Source of the DNA: Pseudomonas frederiksbergensis
Lineage (GTDB): Bacteria > Pseudomonadota > Gammaproteobacteria > Pseudomonadales > Pseudomonadaceae
Length of the DNA: 64,000 nt
Reading direction: 5' to 3'
Assembly: GCF_003732705.1 (NCBI RefSeq)
Contig: NZ_MOBR01000041.1
Span: forward strand, 62,001-126,000
Of this stretch, positions 34,252-43,658 are shown one piece after another. The notes under the pieces were generated by a model, which was not told the origin of the DNA, made no database searches, and saw only the letters and a list, made by a program, of their open reading frames with translations. The stretch's first letter is position 1; every line of letters begins with the position of its first letter. The position numbers were made by a program, and so were the translations under genes.

Positions 34252-35312
34252 CGCTGCACCACCTCATGTTTCTCAGCGCTGGCCGTATCAATCTTCGCCT
34301 CCACCGACATCCCCACCCGCAACCGCTGCGCCAACGGCTGCCCCGCATCCAGCACAATCTTCACCGGAATCCGCTGCACCACCTTGGTGAAGTTGCCAGT
34401 GGCGTTGTCCGGTTTGACCGAGGCAAACGTCACCCCGGTGGCCGGTGCGATGCTTTCGACGCGACCACTCAACATCTCGCCACCCAGGCTATCGACGCGA
34501 ACCTGCACGTCTTGCCCCGGCTGCACATTCGTCAACTGCGTCTCCTGGAAATTGGCCATCACATAAGCCTGGGCCAGCGGCACCACGGCGAGGATCTTGC
34601 TGCCCGGCGTGACGTAGGCGCCCACCCGCACCGCCCGCTCACCGACCATGCCGTCCTGGGGCGCGACGATCCGTGTGTAGGACAACTCGTAACTGGCAAT
34701 TTCCAGCGCCGCTTGCGAACGTTTCAACCCACCTTCCGCCGCATCCCGTTGGGCGGTGAGGATGTCCACTTGCTTGCGTTCTGCCGCCAACACCGCTGTG
34801 GCATTGGCCAGCCGCGCGGTCGCCTGATCGATGCGCGTCCGTGCCTGTTGCGCGTTCTGCACCGTACCGGCGCCGACGCCAGCGAGGTGGTCATAGCGGT
34901 TCAATTCATGCTCGGCGAAGGCCATTTCCGCCTTGGCCGAGACCACCGTGGCTTGGGCCTGGGCGATCACCGAGGTCTGGCGCTCAAGGGTCGCTCGCGC
35001 GTTTTGCAGTTGCGCCCTGGCCACCAGGGTTTCGGCATCGGCAGCCTGGGCGGCGGCGCGCAGGTCACGATCATCGATCAACGCCAGTAACTGCCCGGCC
35101 TTGACCTGCTGGTTGTCCTCCACCAACACCTCTTTGATAAACCCGGCCACTCGCGGTACGACCAGGGTGAAGTCCGCCGAAACAAAGGCGTCGTTAGTGG
35201 TCTGCTGCGTGCGTTTGCCGAACAGTCCCGGCGCGATCAGGTAAATCAGCACACCGACCGCGATCGCTGCGGCAACGCCGACAGCCACTTTTTGCTTGGT
35301 AAAAGTCGTCAT
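34248..35312 (-). CDS. HlyD/EmrA-type periplasmic adaptor
   Basis: This 354-residue adaptor has a membrane helix at about residues 10-28 (VAVGVAAAIAVGVLIYLIAPGLF). DAFVSADFTLVVPRVAGFIKEVLVEDNQQV is the first lipoyl half, followed by a long coiled coil (about 85-195) and YTRIVAPQDGMVGERAVRVGAYV. It links the MFS pump to the outer-membrane factor. ATG 35312 is chosen; an upstream in-frame extension overlapping the MFS gene shows no family similarity. Four-base overlap with the next gene. Confidence 0.92.
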   Translation of the reverse strand: MTTFTKQKVAVGVAAAIAVGVLIYLIAPGLFGKRTQQTTNDAFVSADFTLVVPRVAGFIKEVLVEDNQQVKAGQLLALIDDRDLRAAAQAADAETLVARAQLQNARATLERQTSVIAQAQATVVSAKAEMAFAEHELNRYDHLAGVGAGTVQNAQQARTRIDQATARLANATAVLAAERKQVDILTAQRDAAEGGLKRSQAALEIASYELSYTRIVAPQDGMVGERAVRVGAYVTPGSKILAVVPLAQAYVMANFQETQLTNVQPGQDVQVRVDSLGGEMLSGRVESIAPATGVTFASVKPDNATGNFTKVVQRIPVKIVLDAGQPLAQRLRVGMSVEAKIDTASAEKHEVVQR

Positions 35313-35338
35313 AAAAACCTTCAGTTTCAGTGATGCGT

Positions 35339-36874
35339 TCAGGTCGGCGCCCGGGGCGGAAAGATCCGCGTCGGCAGCCAGAAAATCAGCAGGATCAGCG
35401 CGACAGCGACACCCGCCATACACAGATAAAGATCGGAAGCGGTCAGCACCACGGCTTGCTCATGCAGTCGGTGGGCAAGGCCCGCGCTGTCGCTGTCGAC
35501 CAGGGGCGAATTGCCGAGGCGGTCCACCAACATGGTCGAGTGGAAATGCAGGCGTGCAGTGGTCAACGCATCGATGATGCCGGTGGCGATCACCGCGGCC
35601 AGGCCTTTGACCGTATTGAACCAGGCCGAGGCGAACGGCCCTTCCATCGGCGTGATGCTGCCGGTGGCAAGCATCAGCAGCGGCAGCACCGCCATGGGTT
35701 GTCCGAAGATTTGCAGCAGTTGCAGCACGTAGAAATCATCGCGAATCCACACCGACGTCAGCTGCGAACCACCGAAGCAGGACAGCACCAACATGCTCAA
35801 GCCAAGCCCCAGCACCCAACGGCAATCGACCCAGCGCAGGTTGCACAACGCCGCCACCAGCGGCAGCGCGATCAACTGCGGCAATGCCGCGATCAGCATG
35901 ATCGGCGCCGTCTGAATCGGCCGATAACCCTGGACTTGTGCCAGGTAACTCGACGGAATGACCACCACCGCCAACAACACCACCAACACCCCGGCCAGGG
36001 TCATCAAGGCGAACGACAGGTTACGGATGCCGAGCATCTGCAACTTGAAGAACGGAATCGGCTGCGACCATTCGTTGATCAAAAACAGCACCAGCAATAA
36101 CAACCCGCCGCCGAGCAAAAAGCAGATCAGGCTCGATTCAAACCAGTCCAGCCGATTGCCTTGCAGGATGCCGATCACCAGCATGCAAATCGCTGGAAAA
36201 CCCAGCAGCACACCACGCCAGTTGAATTGCTTGAGGCGCTCCAGGCGCAGCGGGTCCTGGGGCAAGCCGTAAGCCACTGCCGCCATGGCGATCAGGCACG
36301 GCACGATGATTTGCCAAAAGGTCCATTGCCAGCCGACGTACTCGGTCCACAACCCGGCCAGCGGCGTGCCGAGGCCGGGGCCGAAGGTCGCGGTCAGGGC
36401 ATATCCGGCCAGACCGTAGAGTTTGACGTTGGCTGGCAGGAAACGCAGGGCGACGGTCATCAGCATCGGCGGCAATGCCCCGCCCGCCAGGCCCTGGACG
36501 ATGCGCATCAGCAGCAGGCTTTCGTAGTTCGGCGCGAACGGGCACAGCACGCCCAACAGCGTGAAAGCGCCGATGGCGTAGAGGGTGAAGCGGCGCAACG
36601 AGAACGTCACCGAGCACCATGGCGCGAAGGCCATCGCCGCCACGGAGGTCGCGGTGTAGCTGGCAACCAGCCAGGTGCCTTCGTCGTAACCGATGGCCAA
36701 CGCACCGCGAATGTCGGCCAGGGCGACCTTGGTCACCATCTCGTTCAGGCCGGACACCAGCACCGCCAGCAATACACCCACCAGACCGATGATGATCCGC
36801 AGACCGAAGACCGGAGGTGTGATGGCGGCAGAACTGGCCGCAGCGAGAGGGGCTGGGACCGTGAGGGAAGTCAT
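35339..36874 (-). CDS. MFS efflux pump, DHA2/EmrB type
   Basis: This protein of about 511 residues has roughly 14 membrane helices. Motifs include TWLVASYTATSVAAMAFAPW, LLLMRIVQGLAGGALPPMLM (motif with RIVQG) and GYALTATFGPGLGTPLAGLW (antiporter motif C). This is the EmrB/QacA type of proton antiporter. The start ATG 36874 (MTSLTVPAPL) has GGAG 8 nt upstream. It is first in the operon with the adaptor and outer-membrane factor, and substrates are not predictable. A LysR gene lies upstream on the same strand beyond a REP pair. Confidence 0.92.
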   Translation of the reverse strand: MTSLTVPAPLAAASSAAITPPVFGLRIIIGLVGVLLAVLVSGLNEMVTKVALADIRGALAIGYDEGTWLVASYTATSVAAMAFAPWCSVTFSLRRFTLYAIGAFTLLGVLCPFAPNYESLLLMRIVQGLAGGALPPMLMTVALRFLPANVKLYGLAGYALTATFGPGLGTPLAGLWTEYVGWQWTFWQIIVPCLIAMAAVAYGLPQDPLRLERLKQFNWRGVLLGFPAICMLVIGILQGNRLDWFESSLICFLLGGGLLLLVLFLINEWSQPIPFFKLQMLGIRNLSFALMTLAGVLVVLLAVVVIPSSYLAQVQGYRPIQTAPIMLIAALPQLIALPLVAALCNLRWVDCRWVLGLGLSMLVLSCFGGSQLTSVWIRDDFYVLQLLQIFGQPMAVLPLLMLATGSITPMEGPFASAWFNTVKGLAAVIATGIIDALTTARLHFHSTMLVDRLGNSPLVDSDSAGLAHRLHEQAVVLTASDLYLCMAGVAVALILLIFWLPTRIFPPRAPT

Positions 36875-36993
36875 GGACGAGCTCCGGAATGGGAAATACC
36901 GGGGCATTTTATGGAGGGTGGGGCGTTACGAAAATTGACTTGTTAGCAGGTTATAAGTGCGTCATACGCAACGATAGAGAACCCTGAATACAA

Positions 36994-37088
36994 CCCTGTG
37001 GGAGCGAGCTTGCTCGCGATAGGGCCATCACTCCAACATTACCGCTGACTGACACACCGCTATCGCGAGCAAGCTCGCTCCCACAGGG
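36994..37088. repeat. Inverted REP pair between MFS and LysR genes
   Basis: Arms of 27 nt (36994-37020 and 37062-37088; CCCTGTGGGAGCGAGC type) enclose a 41-nt spacer. It could terminate or stabilise the LysR transcript. Confidence 0.92.
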
Positions 37089-37092
37089 GACT

Positions 37093-38022
37093 TCAGTCGC
37101 TTGAGGTTGGCTGTGCAGCCAACCAAGTCTCATCGCAGCACGCCTTGAGGGTTTCGCGCATCCAGCGGTGCGCCGGGTCTTTGTCGTAGCGAGGATGCCA
37201 GGCCTGGGTCAGCATCAGCATCGGCAACGGAATCGGCAGGGTGAATGAGCGCAGTTTCAAACCCAGGCGCCGCACGCTCAGGAGCGCTTCCTTGGGCACC
37301 GGCAGCAGCAGGTCGGAATCGGGCAGGGCAAACTTCGCCGCATGGAAACTCGGGGCAATCACCGCCACCCGCCGCTCCAATCCCAAGGCTTCCAATGCCG
37401 TGTCGATCGGCCCACGGGCGATCCCGCGTCGGGACATGCTGATATGGGAAAAACCGGCATAGCGCTCGGCGGTGATTTCTTCGGCAAACAGCGGATGATC
37501 TTCCCGGGCCAGGCCGACGAAGTGGGTGGAGAACAGGTTCTGGATCTTCACTTCCGGCATCGACGGGCGATTGTTGCTGACGCTCAGGTCGATCCGCCCT
37601 TCGCGTAGCGCCTCATCATCGCCATCGCCTTCCGGGACAAAACGCAGTTCACAATGCGGGGCCTGACGCTCCATGGTGTCGAACAACTTGCCGCCATACA
37701 CACCGACGAAAAAATCATTCGCGCGAATGCTGAAGCGACGGCGCAAGGTGCCCAGTTCCACCACATCAGCGGAGCGGAACAACAGCGCGGCTTGCTCCAC
37801 GACATCGCGCACCTGCTCGCGCAACGCTAATGCCTTGGGGGTTGGCACCAGGCCACGTCCGGCGCGCACCAGGATCGGGTCGCCGATGGCTTCGCGGATG
37901 CGGGTCAGCGTTCGGCTCATGGCCGCCGGGCTGAGGTTCATCCGCCGCGCGGCGCCCACCACACTGCCCTCGTCGAGCAAGGCGTCGAGGGCGACCAGCA
38001 AGTTCATGTCCGGGAGTTGCAT
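37093..38022 (-). CDS. LysR-family transcriptional regulator
   Basis: This 309-residue protein has an N-terminal winged HTH (about residues 3-62: MNLLVALDALLDEGSVVGAARRMNLSPAAMSRTLTRIREAIGDPILVRAGRGLVPT) and a LysR effector-binding domain. The ATG at 38022 (MQLPDMNLLV) is preferred to GTG 38031. It could control the downstream efflux operon, since both lie on the same strand, but the REP pair between them suggests separate transcription. No target site was identified. Confidence 0.9.
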   Translation of the reverse strand: MQLPDMNLLVALDALLDEGSVVGAARRMNLSPAAMSRTLTRIREAIGDPILVRAGRGLVPTPKALALREQVRDVVEQAALLFRSADVVELGTLRRRFSIRANDFFVGVYGGKLFDTMERQAPHCELRFVPEGDGDDEALREGRIDLSVSNNRPSMPEVKIQNLFSTHFVGLAREDHPLFAEEITAERYAGFSHISMSRRGIARGPIDTALEALGLERRVAVIAPSFHAAKFALPDSDLLLPVPKEALLSVRRLGLKLRSFTLPIPLPMLMLTQAWHPRYDKDPAHRWMRETLKACCDETWLAAQPTSSD

Positions 38023-38079
38023 GCTGAGCACTCTTGGCTGATCAGGATTGATTCAGGCGCAATGCTAGCAGCGAATCCA

Positions 38080-38175
38080 CCCCGTAGGAGCAAAGCTTGC
38101 TCGCGATGAACGATGACGCGGTCTACCTGATACTCCGCGGCGTCTCAATCGCGAGCAAGCTTTGCTCCTACGGGG
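38080..38175. repeat. Inverted REP pair between LysR and ABC permease genes
   Basis: Arms of 28 nt (starting CCCCGTAGGAGCAAAGC and its complement) flank a 40-nt spacer. It follows the permease gene's stop on the minus strand and may act as 3' end of the importer operon. Confidence 0.92.
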
Positions 38176-38184
38176 TGTGGTGTT

Positions 38185-39051
38185 TTAGCGCTGCATCCCC
38201 CAGCGCTTCACCGTCACCCGCTCCAGCGTGTCGAACACCAGGTTCTCCACCAGCAACCCAATCAGAATCACCACCGCCAACCCGGCAAACACCTTGTCGG
38301 TGTACAGCTCATTACGATTCTGAAAAATGTACCAACCCAACCCGCCCTTGCCGCTGGTCGCACCAAACACCAACTCGGCCGCGATCAACGTGCGCCAGGC
38401 AAACGCCCAGCCGATTTTCAGCCCGGCAAGAATCGACGGCAGCGCCGCCGGAATCAGGATGAACAGCACGAAACGCATGCCCTTGAGGCCATAGTTGCGA
38501 CCGGCCATGCGCAGGGTTTCCGACACGCCGAGAAAACCGGCATAGGTGTTCAAGGCCAAGGCCCAGAGCACCGAATGCACTAACACGAAAATCAAGCTGT
38601 TCTGCCCCAGCCCAAACCACAGCAGCGCCAGCGGCAACAGCGCAATCGCCGGCAACGGATTGAACATCGAGGTCAGCGTACTCAGCAGGTCACGACCGAA
38701 CTGTGTCGAAACCGCCAGCGTGGTCAGGGCAAAGGCCAGGACAATGCCGATCAAGTAACCCTTGAGCAAAACCACCAGGGAAATCCACACCTTGCCCAGC
38801 AACTCACCACTGAGCAGGCCGTCGTACAACGCGCTGGCGGTTTGCAGAAAACTCGGCAGCAGCAGGTCGTTGTTCTGAATTCGAGCGACGACTTCCCACA
38901 GCACCGCCAGCAATATCAGGATCAGGCTTTTACGAACCCAACCCTGTTGCCATACACGCTGGCCAAGGGGCAATTCTCGCTCCAGCGGTACACTCGTCAG
39001 GGGCTCTAATACGGTTTCGAATTCTTTACGCGCAGATGACAACTGGCTCAT
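38185..39051 (-). CDS. ABC importer permease, sulfonate/taurine type (SsuC/TauC-like)
   Basis: This 288-residue protein has about six membrane helices and the permease coupling motif around GGLGWYIFQNRNEL. The segment FNPLPAIALLPLALLWFGLG is characteristic of the nitrate/sulfonate/taurine permease family. It is last in the TauD-like, binding protein, ATPase, permease operon, 20 nt after the ATPase gene. A REP pair follows. Confidence 0.9.
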   Translation of the reverse strand: MSQLSSARKEFETVLEPLTSVPLERELPLGQRVWQQGWVRKSLILILLAVLWEVVARIQNNDLLLPSFLQTASALYDGLLSGELLGKVWISLVVLLKGYLIGIVLAFALTTLAVSTQFGRDLLSTLTSMFNPLPAIALLPLALLWFGLGQNSLIFVLVHSVLWALALNTYAGFLGVSETLRMAGRNYGLKGMRFVLFILIPAALPSILAGLKIGWAFAWRTLIAAELVFGATSGKGGLGWYIFQNRNELYTDKVFAGLAVVILIGLLVENLVFDTLERVTVKRWGMQR

Positions 39052-39071
39052 CGGGCAATCCTCTCAATGGC

Positions 39072-39932
39072 TCAATAAGCGATGCGAATGTCAGCGAAAT
39101 CCAGCTCGCGCTCGGTTTCCGGGGACTGGCCTTCATCGAACAACAACCGGTGAATTCGCCGCGCCGATTCCTGGAACGCCACGCCACCCAGACTGTGCAA
39201 GTCGTATTGATGGCTGTGGACTTCCGCCCGCACCCGACCCGGATGCGGCGACAGCAGCAGGATGCGATTGCCCACCACCAGCGCCTCTTCGATGGAATGC
39301 GTCACGAACAACAGCGTGAAGCGCACCTCTTCCCAGAGCAGCAGCAATTCTTCCTGCATCTTGCGCCGGGTCAGTGCGTCGAGGGCGGCGAAGGGTTCGT
39401 CCATCAGGAGGATTTTCGGCTGCATCGCCAAGGCCCGAGCAATCGCGACTCGCGCCTTCATGCCGCCAGACAAGGTGTGCGGATAGGCATCGGCAAACGC
39501 CGCCAACCCGACCTTGTCCAGATAATGCAGCGCCCGTTCTTCGGCCTCTTTACGCTTGAGGGTTTTCGAGGCCAGCAGCGGAAACATCACGTTCTGCTTC
39601 ACCGTTTTCCACGGCGGCAGTTGATCGAACTCCTGGAACACCACGATTCGATCCGGGCCCGGCGCATTGACGGTTTGCCCCTGAAGACGAATCTCGCCCT
39701 CGCACGGCTGGATGAACCCGGCCACGGCCTTGAGCAACGTCGATTTGCCGCACCCGGACGGGCCGAGCAGCACAAAGCGATCCGCCGGATCAATTTCGAA
39801 ACTGACCTGATGGGTGGCCCGAACCACCCGCTGCGGCGTGCGGTATTCCAGGCTGACTTGATCGACAGACAGCAATGCCTGGGTTGCTGAGATCGGGTTG
39901 CTGGCCGTGTGGCCTTGCAAAGGGGCGTTCAT
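39072..39932 (-). CDS. ABC importer ATPase, sulfonate/taurine type (SsuB/TauB-like)
   Basis: This 286-residue protein has Walker A GPSGCGKST (about residues 57-65), Q-loop VFQEFDQLPPWKT, signature LSGGM, Walker B ILLMDEP and the switch histidine in LFVTHS. All catalytic motifs are intact. ATG 39932 (MNAPLQGH) is used; the stop of the binding-protein gene is 6 nt before it. Energises uptake of an organosulfur or related substrate. Confidence 0.92.
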   Translation of the reverse strand: MNAPLQGHTASNPISATQALLSVDQVSLEYRTPQRVVRATHQVSFEIDPADRFVLLGPSGCGKSTLLKAVAGFIQPCEGEIRLQGQTVNAPGPDRIVVFQEFDQLPPWKTVKQNVMFPLLASKTLKRKEAEERALHYLDKVGLAAFADAYPHTLSGGMKARVAIARALAMQPKILLMDEPFAALDALTRRKMQEELLLLWEEVRFTLLFVTHSIEEALVVGNRILLLSPHPGRVRAEVHSHQYDLHSLGGVAFQESARRIHRLLFDEGQSPETERELDFADIRIAY

Positions 39933-39937
39933 GTCGA

Positions 39938-40963
39938 TCAGCTCCCTTGCAGCGGTTTGGCGTCCTGGAAGAAGTAGTCCTTCCACGAATCCGGTTTGTT
40001 CTTGATCGCGCCGACGCGGTAGAGAAATTCGGCCAACGGGTAGGTATTTTTCGGAGTGACGCTGAATTCGAACTGCGGGTTGTCGATTATTTTCAGCAGC
40101 GCCGCGCGGTCGATTTTGGCCTTGGTCACGCGGATGTAAGTGTCCGCCGCCGCGCCTTTATCGTTCTGGGCGAATTGCGCCGCTTCGGCCAGCGCCTCGA
40201 CGAACGCCTTGTAGGTTTTCGGGTTCTCGTCGCGGAATTTTTCGGTGGCGAACAGCACCGTCGGCGAGTTCGGGCCGAGCAGGTCATAGGTATTCAGCAC
40301 CACGTGCACGTTCGGGTTTTCCAGTGCCTGATCCTGGAACGGCGGGTTGGAGAAATGCCCGGTCAACTCGGTGCCGCCCGCGATCAGCGCAGCGGTAGCG
40401 TCCGGGTGCGGCAGAGCGATGGTGTACTTGTCGAGACGATTGAATTCCTTGTCGCCCCACTGCTTGGCGGCCGCGTATTGCAGGAAGCGCGACTGCACCG
40501 ACACCCCGACCGCCGGCACCGCGATGCGGTCCTTCTCGGTGAAGTCGGCGATGGTTTTGACCTTGGGATTGTTGCTCACCAGGTAGTACGGGAAGTTGCC
40601 CAGGGAAGCCACGGCTTTGACGTTTTGCTTGCCGTGGGTGCGGTCCCAAATGGTCAGCAGCGGACCGACGCCGGCCCCGGCAATGTCGATGGAACCGGAG
40701 AGCAGCGCATCGTTGACCGCCGCACCGCCGGAGAGCTGAGTCCAGTCGACCTTAATGTCGATGCCTTCCTGCTTGCCGTACTTCTCGATCAGGTTTTGAT
40801 CGCGGACCACGTTGAGCAACAGGTAAACAATGCCGAACTGCTCGGCGATGCGGATTTCACCCTCGGCCTGGGCCACGGTCGGCGCCACCAGGCTGCCGGC
40901 GATCAGGCTGAAACCCAGGCCGATGGCCGCGGCCAGCGGTGCCAATGAAAGACGTTTGGACAT
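39938..40963 (-). CDS. Periplasmic substrate-binding protein of the sulfonate-type importer
   Basis: This 341-residue protein has a signal peptide (MSKRLSLAPLAAAIGLGFSL...VAQA|EGEIRIAEQFG). A type II binding-protein body follows with SGGAAVNDALLSGSIDIAGAGVGPLLTIWDR and a second lobe starting near VGVSVQSRFLQYAA. It belongs to the SsuA/TauA/NMT1-like family. ATG 40963 has GGAGA at the right distance. Ligand unknown; the TauD-like partner suggests a sulfonate or sulfate ester. Confidence 0.9.
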   Translation of the reverse strand: MSKRLSLAPLAAAIGLGFSLIAGSLVAPTVAQAEGEIRIAEQFGIVYLLLNVVRDQNLIEKYGKQEGIDIKVDWTQLSGGAAVNDALLSGSIDIAGAGVGPLLTIWDRTHGKQNVKAVASLGNFPYYLVSNNPKVKTIADFTEKDRIAVPAVGVSVQSRFLQYAAAKQWGDKEFNRLDKYTIALPHPDATAALIAGGTELTGHFSNPPFQDQALENPNVHVVLNTYDLLGPNSPTVLFATEKFRDENPKTYKAFVEALAEAAQFAQNDKGAAADTYIRVTKAKIDRAALLKIIDNPQFEFSVTPKNTYPLAEFLYRVGAIKNKPDSWKDYFFQDAKPLQGS

Positions 40964-40980
40964 GATGAATCTCCGACAAA

Positions 40981-41868
40981 TCAGAAAGGCGCGTCGCCCT
41001 GGATGGTGGTGCGAAACAACTTGCGGCGCAGGTAGCTCGGGCAACCGGCGGCAAGGTGAATCAGCGAACGGTTGTCCCAGAACACCAAATCGTGGGGCTG
41101 CCACTGATGGCGGTAGATGTTTTGCGGCAACACGCTGTGGGCGTAGAGCTCGGCCAGCAGTTGCTGGCTCTCATCTGTAGGCAGGCCAACGATGCGGGTG
41201 GTGAAACCTTCGCTGACGAACAACGCCTTGCGGCCGTTTTCCGGGTGAGTGCGCACGATCGGGTGCACGACTTCGGCGACCTGGGCCAGTTGTTCCGGGG
41301 TCAGGGTCGGGCGCCAGTTGCCTTCGAATTTGGTTTCGCTGTAACGCGCGGTGTAGGAGTGCGCGGCGGATCGGCCTTCAACGGCTTTACGCAGTGCGTC
41401 GGGCAGGCCGTCCCAGGCTTTGTGCATGTCGGCGAACAGGGTGTCGCCGCCCTCCGACGGTAGCTCCTGGGCGTGCAGCATCGAGCCCAGACTTGGCAAT
41501 TCTTTATAGGAAAGGTCGGAATGCCAGAACTTGCCGGCATCACCGAGGCCGACGGAGACGCCGTTTTCGATGATGTTAGACACGATGAGAATTTCCGGGT
41601 GGCCGGCCAGCAGGAATTGTTTGAGCACATGGATTTGCAACACGCCGAAGCGGCGGCTGAAGTCGATATGCTGGTCGGGGGTAATGCGTTGGTCGCGGAA
41701 GACAACGACGTGATGATCCAGGTGTGCGCGGTGGATGCGCGCGAAATCCTGGTCATTGATCGGGCGGGACAGGTCCAGGCCGATGATTTCGGCACCGACG
41801 GCGCCGCTGAATGGGCGGATGTCGAAGGTTTGCGGCGCGATGCTTTGAGATGCAGAGACGGCTGACAT
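40981..41868 (-). CDS. TauD/TfdA-family Fe(II)/2-oxoglutarate dioxygenase
   Basis: This 295-residue enzyme has the iron motif HSD (His116-Asp118 in KFWHSDLSY). The distal histidine is in DNRSLIHLAAG, and the 2-oxoglutarate Arg lies near RKLFRTTI. Family members such as TauD and AtsK release sulfite or sulfate from sulfonates or alkyl sulfates by oxygenation. It leads the importer operon, so uptake and desulfonation are coupled. Exact substrate cannot be assigned. Confidence 0.88.
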   Translation of the reverse strand: MSAVSASQSIAPQTFDIRPFSGAVGAEIIGLDLSRPINDQDFARIHRAHLDHHVVVFRDQRITPDQHIDFSRRFGVLQIHVLKQFLLAGHPEILIVSNIIENGVSVGLGDAGKFWHSDLSYKELPSLGSMLHAQELPSEGGDTLFADMHKAWDGLPDALRKAVEGRSAAHSYTARYSETKFEGNWRPTLTPEQLAQVAEVVHPIVRTHPENGRKALFVSEGFTTRIVGLPTDESQQLLAELYAHSVLPQNIYRHQWQPHDLVFWDNRSLIHLAAGCPSYLRRKLFRTTIQGDAPF

Positions 41869-42047
41869 TTAAATCACTCCCACGCACGGCACGCTCAAGG
41901 GCGCGCGCGTCGATCAGAAACTCACGGAGGTCCCGTGTTGGTTCGTGTCGTGCGGCGCGCCGAATGGTCGGCAGGTACGCAGGAGAGTGACTTTATAGGT
42001 ATAAGAATTGAAATTTAAATACCGTTAGTGAATAACGATATACCACC
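41869..42047 (-). promoter_or_regulatory. Control region of the TauD-like/importer operon
   Basis: This is the first part of the 422-bp gap before lapC; the rest is two inverted repeats. An AT-rich island at about 41992-42042 stands out. On the minus strand it reads through GTTATTCACTAACGG, TATTTAAATTTC and TTATACCTATAAAG, the last offering a -10-like TATAAA. The TTTAAATTT-rich block resembles control regions of sulfur-starvation genes in Pseudomonas. No exact site is claimed. Confidence 0.4.
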
Positions 42048-42154
42048 GATTGTTCCCACACTCCTGCGTGGGAATACATCCCGTGACGCTCTGCGTCATA
42101 GTGGACGCGGAGCGTCCATGGCGGCATTCCCACGCAGAGCGTGGGAACGATCAG
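42048..42154. repeat. Long inverted repeat, GTTCCCACGC type
   Basis: Same family as 9991-10107: outer arms GATTGTTCCCACAC... and ...GCGTGGGAACGATCAG, inner arms GACGCTC / GAGCGTC. The left outer arm has a few mismatches. Confidence 0.85.
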
Positions 42155-42177
42155 TAAGTGGTGTTTTTGAGGACGGC

Positions 42178-42267
42178 TTCGCGGGCAAGCCTCGCTCCTA
42201 CAGGTCCGCGTCGTACACACATGATGCGAACGACACAAACCTTGTAGGAGCGAGGCTTGCCCGCGAA
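42178..42267. repeat. Inverted REP pair downstream of lapC
   Basis: 27-nt arms (42178-42204 and about 42241-42267), same sequence type as 7194-7260. It follows the lapC stop on the minus strand. Confidence 0.9.
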
Positions 42268-42290
42268 GAGGCCAGAAGCAGCACCGAAGA

Positions 42291-43658
42291 CTATCGCTCG
42301 TGCAAAGCCTCAGCCCGCGCCCGAATAATCGGCTTGAGCAAATAGCTGAGCACGGTCTTCTTGCCGGTAATGATGTCCACCGACGCCACCATCCCCGGAA
42401 TGATCAGCAACGGCTTTTCATCCGTCCCGAGGTGACTGCGGTCGGTACGCAGCTTGATGATGTAGTACGTGGTTTTCTTGTCTTCATCGGTGATGGTGTC
42501 GGCGCCGATCTGCTCAAGCTTGGCTTTGAGCCCACCATAAATGGTGTAGTCGTACGCGGTGAATTTCACCGTCGCCTCTTGCCCCGGATGCAGGAACGCG
42601 ATGTCTTGCGGGCGAACCTTGGCTTCCACCAGCAAGGTGTCGTCTAACGGCACGATTTCCACCAGGTCGACGCCCGGCTGAATCACGCCGCCAATGGTGT
42701 TCACCAGCAGCTTGTTGACGATGCCGCGCACTGGCGAAGTCACCAGCGTGCGGCTGACTCGGTCTTCCAGCGCCTTGCCGGTGGCCTGGGCCTTGTTCAG
42801 GTCGGTGCGGGCTTCGTTGAGTTGAGTCAGGGCTTCGCTGCGGAATTTGCCGCGGGTTTCGTCGATCTTGCGCTGCACTTCCTTGATCGCCGACTCGGCG
42901 CGAGGAATCGCCAAGGTGGTCGCGTCCAGTTGCCCGCGGGTTTCCACTTCGGCGCGTTTGAGTCGCAGCACTTCCACTGGTGACACCGCGCCCTGAGCCA
43001 CCAGCGGCTCAGACATGTTGATTTCCTGGCGTTGCAGCGCCAGGCCATTGCGGTACTGGGACTGTTTGGAGGTGAATTCGCGCAGCTCTTGTTGACGCTG
43101 GATCAACTGCTCCTGCAAGCCACCGATTTCATCGTGCAACTGCTGACGACGGCTGGTGTACAGCGACTCTTCGCTGGCAGCCTGGCCTGGAACGGCTTTG
43201 AGCACATCGGCCGGGAAATTCAGCGGACGGTCATCGACCTCGGCGCTCAAGCGCTCGACCCGCAGCAGCATCGACAGGCGATCTGCTTCGGTTTCGCCGA
43301 CGTTGGAGGCGAACCGCGTGTCGTCCAGGCGAATCAGCGGTGCGCCGGCCTCGACGATCTGCCCTTCCTTGACGAACAGTTCGGAGACGATACCGCCCTC
43401 AAGGTTCTGGATTTTCTGGATCTTCGACGACGGAATCGCCTTGCCGTCGCCCTTGGTGACTTCGTCGATGACGGCGAAGTTGGCCCAGAGCATCAGGAAC
43501 ACGAAAAAGCCGATGATCGCCCAGATGGTCAGCCGCACCACGCGCGGCGCATCTTCGATCAGCGCTTTGTTCACTTCCGGCAACGGCTGGCCTTGCAGCG
43601 ACGCGGAGCCCTTGAAGTAACGACGGACAGAGTCCTTGATACCCGACTTAAGCAACAC
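42291..43658 (-). CDS. lapC: LapC, HlyD-type membrane fusion protein of the LapA type I secretion system
   Basis: This 455-residue protein has a membrane helix at about residues 44-66 (LTIWAIIGFFVFLMLWANFAVI). The type I secretion adaptor pattern is IPSSKIQKIQNLEGGIVSELFVKEGQIVEAGAPLIRLDD, a long coiled coil (about 120-300), then RTLVTSPVRGIVNKLLVNTIGGVIQPG. It starts at GTG 43658, overlapping the lapB end by 11 nt. Together with LapB and LapE it should export LapA across both membranes. Confidence 0.92.
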   Translation of the reverse strand: MLLKSGIKDSVRRYFKGSASLQGQPLPEVNKALIEDAPRVVRLTIWAIIGFFVFLMLWANFAVIDEVTKGDGKAIPSSKIQKIQNLEGGIVSELFVKEGQIVEAGAPLIRLDDTRFASNVGETEADRLSMLLRVERLSAEVDDRPLNFPADVLKAVPGQAASEESLYTSRRQQLHDEIGGLQEQLIQRQQELREFTSKQSQYRNGLALQRQEINMSEPLVAQGAVSPVEVLRLKRAEVETRGQLDATTLAIPRAESAIKEVQRKIDETRGKFRSEALTQLNEARTDLNKAQATGKALEDRVSRTLVTSPVRGIVNKLLVNTIGGVIQPGVDLVEIVPLDDTLLVEAKVRPQDIAFLHPGQEATVKFTAYDYTIYGGLKAKLEQIGADTITDEDKKTTYYIIKLRTDRSHLGTDEKPLLIIPGMVASVDIITGKKTVLSYLLKPIIRARAEALHER